This document shows, in pieces, positions 34,266 to 44,490 of a DNA stretch of 64,000 nucleotides (within the stretch, counting starts at the first letter, position 1; each line of letters opens with the position of its first letter). The notes under the pieces were generated by a model that did no database searches, was not told the origin of the DNA, and was given only the letters and a program-made list of their open reading frames with translations. This stretch comes from Sorghum bicolor (lineage: Eukaryota; Streptophyta; Magnoliopsida; Poales; Poaceae), in contig NC_012871.2 of assembly GCF_000003195.3 (NCBI RefSeq), positions 46,819,110 to 46,883,109 on the forward strand, given 5' to 3'. A program made the translations under genes and the position numbers.

Positions 34266-35879
34266 TCAACCACGAGGTGCCGCCATTTGCTGCTTCTTGA
34301 TCCTATCCCCAGCCTTTACCATGCTGAAGAAAAGATAAGGAATGATAAATTACAAAAACAGAACTGAGCTCAAAACAGCTGTTGTTATACTGATGTTATA
34401 TTGGCAAACCTGATATCATGAGGGGTTATAAATATCCATTGAGACCCTTGTTCAACAGCAAATTCTACTAGGGTGTTTAAGCTTATTTTGCGGCTCACTG
34501 CATCCTGCCAAATTAATATGCCGCCAGTTACAAAATTTGTTCTGTTATTAGATGGACAAAGATAATGGCAAAGGTCAGATGATGATTGCTCACCATGAAT
34601 ACATCAAACTCATCCATGGCCCTAAATGGTGCTTCTGTCATTCCATGAAGAGATAAGGTGAAGCAAAGGGTTGAGAAAGATCGTTCTCCACCTGGGAGAG
34701 AATGACAGCATAAATAGAAGTTATACAATCAGATAACACTGAACAAAAAAAAAATCATGTATTTCTTTACCAATGTTCTCAAAGAATAAACAAAACTTGA
34801 TTAATTAACTAGACTATTGGAGGCTGCAACTACCTGAAAGTCCTCTAGTGTCTCTAATGGTATCACGAGACGCATCTTGAGGCATTGTCAGCTACAGTGA
34901 ACACCATAAACATTTTACTCAGACTGGTTCAAAACCAAACATGTATGCATTTAGATAAAACATTGGAAAAAGAAAATCTTGGGAAAGTAAACTCACCTCA
35001 ACAGATAGAACTTCGTTCTTATAGTCTACATTGATGTGCCCACTGATACCTTTCTTTCCCAGGTGCTCATTGAACCTTCCATATGTGGAAAAGCAGCAAA
35101 GACTCAGGGATAATCATATTCCATAATTGATAGGAAGACCTGGAAGAAAATTTGGTGATGAGCATAGCAAGGAACTTACAGCCACGTAAGCTGACGCTTC
35201 AAAAGACCCGCATTTCTCTGGAACTTCATCCATCGCAAGTCCAATGCCTTTTGACATGCCTACAGAGCAATAAATTAGCTAAAAACATACCCATTTTGAG
35301 TGCATTACACATGAACTGGAATATCTAACACCATTATCGTTTTTTTCTCAAATTGACATGAGAGCTGTTATCAAATCACAACCATTACCTGTTGATGGGA
35401 AAATAAATCAAGCAAGCCTTTTAAAACCATGTGCATCTAGAAAGAATGAAGATATCAGGAAAATTGCATGGAACTTACATTTAATTTGTCCCTAAAACCT
35501 GCATAAATTTGTTGTTTTCTCAATATCTTCTGTCCCTTTTTGTCATGCAGTGCTCTCAGATTGTCAATGGTTTCAGTATATCTGCACATATTTTTTAGGA
35601 GAAAGTATCAGAACTCATTGTTTATATATGATGGACATGCACAAACGATTGGTCAGACCTTCTGCTTTCTTGCTGAATTTTCTGCTTTAATTTAGTAATA
35701 CAAGCACTTAATTGTTCTATGGATCCATCAACACCCCCAAGAGCTTCCACTTCAGTCTCGGCACAAATTGTTGAAGCCTTTTCAAAATACTCCTGCGAGA
35801 GAATATACAGTCAATACTGGACATTGTGAGTCAAATAAACCCCTCCATCCAACTGAAATTTGAAGCAAAGTGGTACTTA

Positions 35880-36768
35880 AATCACAGGGGCTCGAGGGAG
35901 CTTCCACGTGAGGGGAGTCTTGGAATATAAGTGAATTGCCCACCTTTCCCCATCAGCTTAAGCTTTTGGGTTGAACTGGTTGGTGCATGCAACTCAATAT
36001 GGTATCATTCGCCTAGGTTTAGATCCTAACCCTAGCCGCCGCCGCTTCCGCAGTGCGTGCCCCCGGGGAGAGGTCGATCTCCGCCAGGGGCAGCGCCCCT
36101 GTTTAGGCGCCCGATCCTATTGATCCGCTGCCATCGTCGTCGTCGCACAACAGATCGGGATCTTGCCTACGTCATCGCTAGGCTATCGTCGCTGCCTCGT
36201 CCCCAGGGCTCACCGCCGGCTGTCACCATCAACACTTGATCTTCATCACATGGAGGTAGATGGATCTCGCTCCGTCCTGTGCCACCGTGGTGGCGGCTAG
36301 GGCCGGCCACACGCCTCGACCCTGCGCTGCCATGGAGGTAGCTAGATCTAGCGTGTCGCTATTGTCGGGCGGATTTGTCCATCTCCACCTCGTCGATCCG
36401 CGTCGGCGCCTTCGACCCCGCGTGTTCGTGACCCGCCGTGCGCCTTGCGCCGCCCGATCGGGACGGAGCGCCGCCGTCGTGTCGTCTTGCTGGGTACACT
36501 CGATCTCCTGCTGCTGTATCTTTTTGGTTTGCCCGATCACTGATCGGGATTGAGTCGCCCACCGCCTATCGACCTCACACGTTCTACTTCGGCATCGGCA
36601 TCGACTTCATCGACACCGTCTCCGAGTACTACGCGCATCTTCTCTGAGCAACAGGGCTGTGCTGTCCGTGTGTCTGCTTCGCCGTTGCATCTACATCGCC
36701 GTCATCTGTGCATCGACGGCCCAATGCAATATATCCAATATTCCACCAATTATATTCTTCTTCATAAT
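35880..36768 (+). mobile_element. Deleted copia-type element
   Basis: TGGTATCA (36000-36007, Met-tRNA priming site) follows an LTR-like end. It is followed by the leader CCTAGGTTTAGATCCTAACC, also found at 1434 and inverted near 40895. GC-rich sequence follows, and then an LTR 3' part (AATATATCCAATATTCCACC to TTCTTCA, about 36727-36768) that matches the inverted LTR at 39887. The start of the 3' LTR and all of pol are missing. It fills part of the place where the SMC6 middle exons should be. Confidence 0.6.
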
Positions 36769-36775
36769 TATATAA

Positions 36776-37035
36776 GAGCATCTCCAACAGTTTGCTAAAA
36801 GTTGTTTGCCATATTTTGAGTTTTGATAACTTGCTAAAAGATTTGACAAGTGAAAAAATTGACCATCTCCAATAGTTTGCCATTTGGGCTTGCCAAATTA
36901 AAAAAAGGCCCACACCTCAACTACCCACACGTCGCTTATGAAATATATTTTGTTTGATTATAAAGTGTATTTGCTTGAATTTATTTGCTTCAATATTACT
37001 GTCATTTGCTGTCATTTCCTTGTTTACTTGCAAAA
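36776..37035. other. AT-rich spacer with MITE-like fragment
   Basis: GAGCATCTCCAACAGTTTGC near 36777 recurs in part as CATCTCCAATAGTTTGCC near 36864, a phrase common at ends of grass MITEs. No complete element can be delimited. Confidence 0.4.
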
Positions 37036-37294
37036 TATTTTGCAAAATGTGAATAGTACTAATTTCGTTTGTATTTGACAAATATTGTGCAATCATGGAC
37101 TAACTAGGCTCAAAAGATTCGTCTCGTCAATTTCGACCAAACTGTGTAATTAGGAGAGACCACCCACCTTGGAAGGCTCAAAAGATTAGTTTTTATTTTA
37201 ATACTTTATGCATACGTCTAAAGATTCGATGTGACGGAGAATCTAAAAAATTTTGTAAATTTTTTTGGGAACGCCTGAACAAACAAGCACTAAA
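37036..37294. mobile_element. Truncated Tourist-like MITE
   Basis: Shares TTCGTTTGTATTTGACAAAT, GACTAACTAGGCTCAAAAGA and GATTCGATGTGACGG with the complete MITE at 44245-44487. Its left end is missing, and its right end, GGGAACGCCTGAACAAACAAG, is changed. Confidence 0.65.
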
Positions 37295-37297
37295 TTA

Positions 37298-37425
37298 TTT
37301 GTTTTACCGGCAGCAGCTCAGCAGCAGCACCGCAGCAGCGAGCCAAACACGGAAGCAGCTCAGCAGCAGCACCGCAGCACCTGTCGCTGTCAGCAAGAGG
37401 GCAGCAGCTCTGTACCCCAGCAGAG
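37298..37425. repeat. CAG-rich repeat next to the captured exon
   Basis: The phrase GCAGCTCAGCAGCAGCACCG occurs twice (about 37312 and 37352), with shorter CAGCAG runs around it. It is a small duplication of about 40 bp. Confidence 0.7.
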
Positions 37426-37429
37426 GCAG

Positions 37430-37703
37430 CAGCGGATTGGGATTTGGAGGAGGCCGGGGAGCGGCAGGACGGACAGTACCAGTTGCCGGCAGGGACGCGG
37501 GGGAGGATGGGACGGAGGCAGAAGATGTGGAACCCGCGGTCACACCCATCGCACAGCATCAGCTCCGGGGCCGCCTCCCCGGACCCGCACGCCTCGCACC
37601 TCACATCGTCATCGTCGCCGGCAGCGGCGGCGGCGGCTTCCGGTCTTGGCCGTGGCAGCGTCCGCGCGTGGGTCCGGCGACGGAGCTGGCCCGCGGCGCC
37701 CAT
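37430..37703 (-). pseudogene. Captured PHD-finger exon resembling ATXR5/ATXR6
   Basis: From the ATG at 37703 the frame encodes 89-90 residues similar to the N-terminus of the plant H3K27 monomethyltransferases ATXR5/6: a basic start, an Ala run, DDDD, then a complete C4HC3 PHD finger. The ligands are C36, C39, C51, C54, H59, C62, C77 and C80, with the signature ELMLCDGCDRGFHIFCLRP. The PHD of ATXR5/6 reads the histone H3 tail. After residue 83 or so the similarity stops, and the frame runs on through CAG-rich repeats to a stop at 37290. The SET domain is absent. GC content is far above the flanks. It is probably a fragment of a gene located elsewhere, brought in during the rearrangement of SMC6 copy 2. 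The ATXR name is from recognition of the PHD only. Confidence 0.7.
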
Positions 37704-38232
37704 CTGCCTAAGCACGCGAGATCCGAGATGGCCGGCGGGGGGTGGTGTGGAGGTGTGCGCGTTGGCCGTCGGCAGCGCAGGGGTGTCGCCTGACAAGTGG
37801 GCCCCGCCTGCCAGCGAGCCAAAGCAGCCCCTGCATCGCATCCCTGCGCCACGGTGGCAAAACCACTGACACGCTGGCCGCCAGCGTGGCAAAACCAGCC
37901 TCCCAAACCGCCCCAGGGGGTTAGATGCCTGGTTTTGCTTAGAGTGTAGGAAACCCGTTTTCCATATCATATGACTAGTGGTAAAACATGGCAACTATCC
38001 ATGACCTAAAAGTAAAGCTTAGATCATAATTCACACCAAAATGAGAAGTATAACCAGTAAACTGAAACATGTGAAGTATAGGTACTTGCAGTGTATTGCA
38101 ATTTCATATTCATACAAGGCCATGAACATGCATACAACATACATCTATTATGATTTATGAAAACCACATGCAATAGCACCAAGGTTGTTATTTACGATTC
38201 ATGATGCGTGTAAGTGTTGTAAAACATCAGAA

Positions 38233-38518
38233 AAAAAAGAAAAAAAATCTCGATCGCGGCAGTTAAGACTGCCGCCGCAGCTTTCAAATTAAGACGAAAG
38301 TGTCCTCTCACCCGGTGAGAAAACCCCCGAACCCCCACCCCCATCCATACACGGTGGTCTTTCCACCACCCAAATGAGAATTGGGTCGGGGCCTCCTAGT
38401 GCTTTGGTATGAGGACGGGTGAGGGGATTTTTTTAACCCAGCCTGAAATTCGCTCCCACATATTCGAACTGGGAGGTGCCGCCGAGTGCCTAGACCAACT
38501 GATCTAGCACCCTTTGGC
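38233..38518 (-). mobile_element. tRNA-derived SINE
   Basis: The target duplication AAAACATCAGAA is at 38221-38232 and 38519-38530. The first SMC6 copy has the single uninterrupted site (TAAAACATAAGAAACAATG near 2164). On the minus strand it begins GCCAAAGGGTGCTAGATCAG. It has pol III A-box-like (GCTAGATCAGTTGGTCTAGG) and B-box-like (AGTTCGAATATG) sequences, and it ends in a T-rich tail. It inserted into the pseudogene intron after the duplication. Confidence 0.88.
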
Positions 38519-39886
38519 AAAACATCAGAAACAATGTATACAGCAATACTGAAAGCTACTTAAGCCAACAACATACCTCGCAAATGTCATGATCCATTTT
38601 TTCCTTCATCCTCCTTGCTTCCCGTGTCTTCTCCAAAAAAGATCTAAAATTTTCTTCCTTCACAATAAATTCTTTCCTCAGTTCCTCTATAATGGCCTAC
38701 AAGATAAGGAAAAACCAACTCAGTTAACAACCCATTTCAACATTTCAGACCTGGCACACCTGAACTATTAGTTTAGCACACAAAGTTTGCAACATGACTG
38801 CAACATCCTCAGGAGTAGCGAAAATTGTAACATAAACTACTGGATGTAATGGAACTTGAACCATGTCAACTCCATTTGTACAGGTTAGTTTGTAAATGAA
38901 TAAATGATGACTTCAAACTGCCATGAAATAACCAACTGCAAATGTCTTAAACAAATTTCAGAAGATCAATGTTCTTAGCCATTACAAACTTTGGTCCTTG
39001 CATTGCACATTTACAATATACAAGCTCTACTTAGCTTACCAAAATTTCTACATAGCTTTGACTGAAGTCCACTCCATTCATTATTACAAATATCATACAT
39101 GACCATTATTCAAATGTATTAAAGAAGTGTCCTTGAATTCATCCTTTGATCTAACAAAACTATGAGTATAATACAAGCAAACAAATTAGCAGTCTATGAT
39201 GAATTTATATTTGGTAAAATGCTGACTGACAATCACGAAGTTCTTCCAGCGCTACTGGTACAAACCTAGAGACTGAGTAAAGTTAGGCAGTTAGAAACAA
39301 AAAATATATATCACAACATACATAGAAAAGGAATGCTCTAAGAAAAATGAGACAGAATTGTTCCCCTTGAAGTACCACTTACTGTATTTCGATCAATTCG
39401 TTCTTGGCACGCAGGTATACGCTCTTTGAGTTTCTCAAGCGTCTCTTCTTGTTTCCCAATCTTTTTATCAACATTATAAACCCATGCCCAAGCCAACTTT
39501 TTCTTCAAGTTCTCAATCTCGTGTGCTATTTGTTCAATATGTTCCATATTCTTTATCTTCTCTTGAATTTCATCAAGTTCTCTGAGCGCTGGCCTAATTG
39601 ACGCTTCCAGATCCAACTATAGAGTCTGCAATGTTTAGGTTGTCTCTTATTGTAGCAAGCAAGTCATTCACTTGTTGAAGAAGTGTAGCCTTGAAAAAGA
39701 ACTGAAGCAAAACAGAAAGGTATGAACAGTAAAAACCTAGAATGAGGTCAGTTATCAGTTATATGGGGAGAGCATACAGAATGCACAGGTGCAGCACACT
39801 TTGAAACTCAGCTTAATGACTGAAGCCTAATTGGTCAAGTTTATCTAAAATGGTATGGTATATTCTGAAATCTGGCCTATCCATAA

Positions 39887-40997
39887 TGAAGGAGAATATA
39901 ATTGGTGGAATATTGGATATATTGCATTGGGTCTCATGGGCTGATTATATAGGGTACATAGGACTAACACCTTATGTGGGTACACAATGTGGTACTATTC
40001 CTATTTACTCTAGCATCCCCCCGCAGTCACAGTGGGAGCGCTACAGACGGTGAGACTGGAGAAAAAGCTGATAAGCTAACATCCCCCCGCAATCATAGTA
40101 GTCGATGTGCCGCATATGCTATGGCTGGAGAAGCCGCCGATGAATCCTCATGCAAGGCGGTAGCCCTTTGTGCCGATGTCGAGGTAGCCGAGCATGAGGG
40201 CGTAGTCGAGGCAGACAGGGTGGAAACGGGAGGGTCGATGCCGAAGTCAATGCAGTCAAGCCGCCTGACCGCCGAGGCGCAGCTAGATTTGCCAAATCCA
40301 ACAACGTGTCGGGGACGAAAGCATGCGTTGGTGTTGCCAATATCGGGCATACAAGGGAGAGGGCCTCAACCGTGTGGTTGTGTTGGACGAATAAAAAGCA
40401 ATGTGGGAGAAGACGCATCGGCGAGCAGGTCTCTGACAACGTAGGTAGCGGCAGCTCGCTGACGAAAACCCAATCAACAGGACAAATACCTTGTGCAGAT
40501 GAATGGCATAGCACAGTCATCGATGCACAGGTGACGACAATGGAGATGTAACAGCGAAGCGTACACACGGGCGGCGGTGTTATGGCCCGATGACTGTGCA
40601 TGTGCATGTGGCCGGGTCTGGCCGCCACCACGGTGGCACGGGACGAGGCGAGATCCATCTGCCTCCACGCAATGAAGATCAGGAAGGTGTTGACGGCAAC
40701 AACCAGTGACGAGCCCGGGGACGAGGTGGCAACAGCCTAGCGATGACGTAGGGGAGATCCCAATATGCTGTGCGACGACGACGATAGCAGCCGAATCAAT
40801 AGGATCGGGTGCCTAAACAGGGGCGCTGTCCCTGGCGAAGATCGACCTCTCCTCAGGGGCACGCGATGTGGAAGCAATGGCGGCTAGGGTTAGGATCTAA
40901 ACCTAGGCGAATGATACCATGAAGGAGAATATAATTGAAGGGTACATAGAACCTTATGTGGGTACATAATGTGGTACTATTCCTATTTACTCTAACA
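39887..40997 (-). mobile_element. 1.1-kb non-autonomous copia/TRIM-like element
   Basis: The target duplication CATAA is at 39882-39886 and 40998-41002; copy 1 of SMC6 shows the empty site (CCTATCAATAAGTTGAG near 3509). On the minus strand: 5' LTR 40997-40920 (TGTTAGAGT...CTCCTTCA, shortened to 78 bp), priming site TGGTATCA at 40919-40912, leader, polypurine tract GCGGGGGGA, and 3' LTR 40015-39887 (TGCTAGAGT...CTCCTTCA, 129 bp). No gag or pol ORF. It belongs to the same family as the debris at 1273 and 36000. Confidence 0.85.
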
Positions 40998-42857
40998 CAT
41001 AAGTTGAGCTTATCTTCTTCATGAAACAAATTCAGAAAGAATGAAAATATAGAATGTCCAGGCCACTGCACTGAGAGGCACATGAATTTGCATTCGGCAA
41101 TAATAGACCACTAAAATGCACATAAGGCATAGATGTAACATTGCATTGTTAAAAATTGCACAAAGAGTGGTGTGAAACTCAAAATTTTGATTACCTTGAA
41201 CTTGTCCTTGTTATTTCCTGAATGTAAAAACTCTCTGCTTTTGTCTTGACTCATAATTACACAAGGGTTTTCAACTGCAATCTGAAAAGTGACAGATGCA
41301 TCACATTGCAGACAACGTATATCTGGTAATCACATTACAAATAAGTACTCTAACAGAAAGATATAAAGATGGAAACAATTAGATATCTATAGAATGCACT
41401 CATGATGATGTACCAACTTTTTCACCACAAGCATCCATAAATATACACCATGCTTTCAAGAAACTAGAAATGGTTTATATTATCAACATCAAGGCATGCA
41501 GAGCAGAACATTGTTGACTGAATTTGCTCCCGTACCATGTTGGATGTGTGTATTGTATAGCAAAACTTCACCATGCGCCTTTAGCACTCAAGAGAGTGTG
41601 CCAATTATTAACTTTATTAACAATCATTCAATCATATTTTGCCTATTTCGAACCAGTACTCCACAGAAAAACAAATAATGAAGAGGCAACAAACTACCAA
41701 GCAAGTCAAAAGGACAAGAGTGTTCTAAGCAACAAACGCCACCTTCCTCACTGTTCCAGTACATACAGACATTAACAGTTGATATAACATAAGAATTCAT
41801 GGGGAAATCTAAAAGAGCTGAAAAAAAATGAAAACTATTCTCTGAGTCATGTTTGGCAAATTTACCACAATTATCAATTGGCTAATTCCTACTTACTGCG
41901 ATTTCAAATGTCAGCCCATAATTCTGGTCAAAAGCCATTGTCACATCCAAGACATACAGTGTTTCATTTCTTGTTTAATAGATTTTTAGCTATATATGAT
42001 GGAAATGAAGGATGCCACATAAAAACTGGGTGCTCTGAGTATAATTAAATGGTGGGAGGGCAAAATGTCTGCAATTTAAAAGCAAAGTACGAAGCCAACA
42101 ATTTAAGAGCACATGAATTTTTTGCCTACTTGGAAGTGGGTCATGATACTTGTCACAAGAAAAGGGAGAAATGCAACAGTCTAATATTTTAAAGGGACGT
42201 TTGCTTGTTGCCACAACTTAGAAGGCTAATTACCAAAATGTTTGAACCACTGCCCCAACTTTCATTAGAAACCAAGGATAATGGTGCTAACATTTTGAAA
42301 ACAGCAAGGCCTGCAGTGCAAAGTGCAAGAAAAGAAAGAAGGGAACTCAATACCATGAGAAGCCTCTATTGTAAATCAACTTTACAAGTGAAAAAGTGAC
42401 TAAACAAAGGCAGCAGTATAATTAATAATCTCAAAAACTACAATAATGTTAAAGCAAATAGCACGGGCTATTAGAATGAAAGCACGGCCAACAGTTGACA
42501 ACTTAGTGCCAGCAACCTCACCCAAGAAACGCCACTTGCAATAGAAGAACACGAACAACAATCAGGGAGGCTAGAACAAGTAGTTTTACCATGTTGATCC
42601 TTCAAAACTGTAGAACTGGATGATTCCGTAATCCGGCGTTCCAATATAATAGTGTTCCCATATAGTTCAGGCTTAAACGCATCTTCGCCATGGTTATTAA
42701 TATCTACAGTAATTGCTGCATAGCTGGAGTAGTAGAGAAGATGAAAAAATTAGACCAGCTGGTTGCAAAAAGGAGCAAAGTGAAGGTTGTACAGTGAAGA
42801 ATATGTGTGGCAGATTAATTATCCACTATATGCATGAAAACTGTCGCGAAAATTTCT

Positions 42858-42915
42858 TCTTTTTTTTTGAACCGGGGAGATTCCCCATTTCCATTAAAGA
42901 CATGATGGAAATAGA
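42858..42915 (-). mobile_element. Short retroposed fragment (LINE-like 3' end)
   Basis: A 58-bp insert starting with a T-run and GAACCGGGGAGATTCCCC, flanked by the 10-bp duplication GAAAATTTCT (42848-42857, 42916-42925). On the minus strand this is a short sequence with an A-tail, as left by a strongly 5'-truncated LINE insertion. Confidence 0.6.
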
Positions 42916-43304
42916 GAAAATTTCTGTATGCTTTTTAAAAATACAATATATTGTAAAGGCCTTGAGTTTGAGGAGCATATTGGGAATATACTAGGTGTAG
43001 GTGTGTGGCACAGTATTTGCAGTTCTCCGTAATCATAACTCATCTGCGCCACAAAGGAGTAACAGAAGTCCACAAAGGTCGTTAGCCCTAAAACTGATTT
43101 AACTCTTTCTTTAGAAAATCATTAAGTAAAAATTAATTTCTCAGGGCCAAAAGAAGAAGGGTGAAAAAGAGAGAAGGCGGACGCAACCTGCAACCGGTCT
43201 TGATGAAATCCTTGAGGGAAGCGGCGCGCTGGGTGTTCTTAGCGCGGCAGCCGAAGGCGATGCAGAGGGCCGTGAGGATGGCGCTCTTCCCGCCTGCGCC
43301 GCGG

Positions 43305-43404
43305 NNNNNNNNNNNNNNNNNNNNNNNNNNNNNNNNNNNNNNNNNNNNNNNNNNNNNNNNNNNNNNNNNNNNNNNNNNNNNNNNNNNNNNNNNNNNNNNN
43401 NNNN
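43305..43404. other. Assembly gap (100 N)
   Basis: A run of N directly upstream of SMC6 copy 2 exon 2. The missing exon 1 could lie here; 100 is probably a placeholder length. Confidence 0.99.
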
Positions 43405-44165
43405 CTCAGTAATGTGGTGGAAGTAGTGGCTGGAATCCCATTTGCTCTATCAGATACTCTAATCCAGTCTGCATGTGCTGCTGTCCCTCATGTAGCTTCC
43501 TGAACTGCTGATCCGCATGGTGCTGCCAATGCTCGTGTTGCTGAAACCTATCATCAATGTTATGCTGTCACTGCTCATGTCGGCGCAAGGTGTCGTTCAT
43601 CGCCTGCTGCCCCTGCTGGAGGTTAGTGAGATGCAAAAACATAGCAGGGTAATCATTAACAGAAGTCACGAAGTGCTATTCAGGAGGGCGCATGTATTCA
43701 TCTGCTGGTGGTGCACGTAATGGGTACGGTCCACCAGTGGTGTGATCCGCATTTCCGCGAACAGAAAATGATGCACGACCTCTCTGAAAGTCTTGTCTGT
43801 TGTCAACTAGCTCCTGTGTAGGAAATGTTCCCATCCTGTAAATGTAGAGGGCTCTCCTTGCTCATATGTGGCTGGGTCCTCCCATCCTGAATGGGTGGAC
43901 CATGGATGATGTGGCTCATGTGTTGCACCTGGGTCATCAAAGTTAGTGTAATAAAAATGACCTAGACCCGATGGTGCTGGGTAAGCTCTAGTGTAAATAG
44001 TTCTGGGCATCCTACTGATGAGTGATGATGGACACCTACTAATGTTGCCATTTTCTGGGAAAGTAAAACTGTCAATAGAATAAATCCCCAGTTCCCGGTC
44101 AGGCAGTTCGTACTCGTGGGTGTTTATTTGTGGGCAGCCGGGTGCATTTCGGTGGGATGATGATG
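43405..44165 (-). pseudogene. Unrecognised transposon-like coding remnant
   Basis: The minus strand from 44010 reads MPRTIYTRAYPAPSGLGHFY, then PHHPWSTHSGWEDPATYEQ. After stops it continues with Gln/His-rich segments (YPAMFLHLTNLQQGQQAMND, about 43655-43590). The style is that of proteins carried by plant transposons, but I cannot name a family. To its right the sequence AAAATAGCCGCGGGCCGCG (44176) matches the region just upstream of SMC6 exon 1 (6836), so this stretch sits where exon 1 of the second copy should be. Confidence 0.4.
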
Positions 44166-44244
44166 AAGCTCACGAAAATAGCCGCGGGCCGCGGGGATGT
44201 TAGGATGGGCTTGCCGGTTGCATAAGAAAACTTTGTTTCTCTTA

Positions 44245-44487
44245 GGCCTTGTTTAGTTCCGAAAAATTTTGGGAAATCGACACAGTAGCACTTTCATTTG
44301 TATTTGACAAATATTATTCAATTATAGACTAACTAGGCTCAAAAGATTCGTCTCGTTAATTTCGACCAAACTGTGCAATTAGTTTTTATTTTCATCTATA
44401 TTTAATACTTCATGCATGCGTCTAAAGATTCGATGTGACGGGAAATGTGAAAAATTTTGCAAAATTTTTTGGGAACTAAACAAGGCC
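44245..44487. mobile_element. Tourist-like MITE, complete
   Basis: The 243-bp element begins GGCCTTGTTTAGTTCCGAAA and ends TTGGGAACTAAACAAGGCC, with TTA duplicated on both sides (44242-44244, 44488-44490). It is the cleanest member of the family in the window. Confidence 0.92.
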
Positions 44488-44490
44488 TTA

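Larger units (their letters stand above)
34266..43293 (-). pseudogene. SMC6: Second SMC6 copy, decayed tandem duplicate
   Basis: Exons matching copy 1: exon 2 at 43293-43188, exon 3 at 42723-42590, exon 5 at 41281-41195, exon 6 at 39701-39383, exon 7 at 38696-38577. Exon 1 is not found. Exon 4 (56 nt) is lost by a deletion of about 57 bp near 41735. Exon 6 is 319 instead of 321 nt because a 2-base deletion at about 39612 breaks the frame. Exon 8 and all middle exons, including the hinge, are absent. Eight C-terminal exons are intact: 35792-35659, 35581-35479, 35259-35180, 35075-34997, 34891-34834, 34691-34594, 34504-34410 and 34323-34266. They join to 234 codons plus stop, with the ABC signature [10 protein letters not shown], Walker [12 protein letters not shown] and the end RIKKQQMAAPRG. 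A full-length SMC6 cannot be made from it. Whether the C-terminal exons are transcribed is unknown. Confidence 0.9.

Noticed and set aside
35075..35100. Apparent non-canonical AC acceptor in SMC6 copy 2 (CCAC before ATATGG)
   Set aside because: Using the AG nine bases further on (GGAAG before GTTCAATG) keeps the frame and gives the expected LFNEHLGKKG, so splicing is canonical.
37265..37869. Plus-strand ORFs (148, 164 and 141 codons) at the PHD fragment
   Set aside because: They are antisense to a clear PHD finger and are Ser/Arg/Gly-rich GC shadows.
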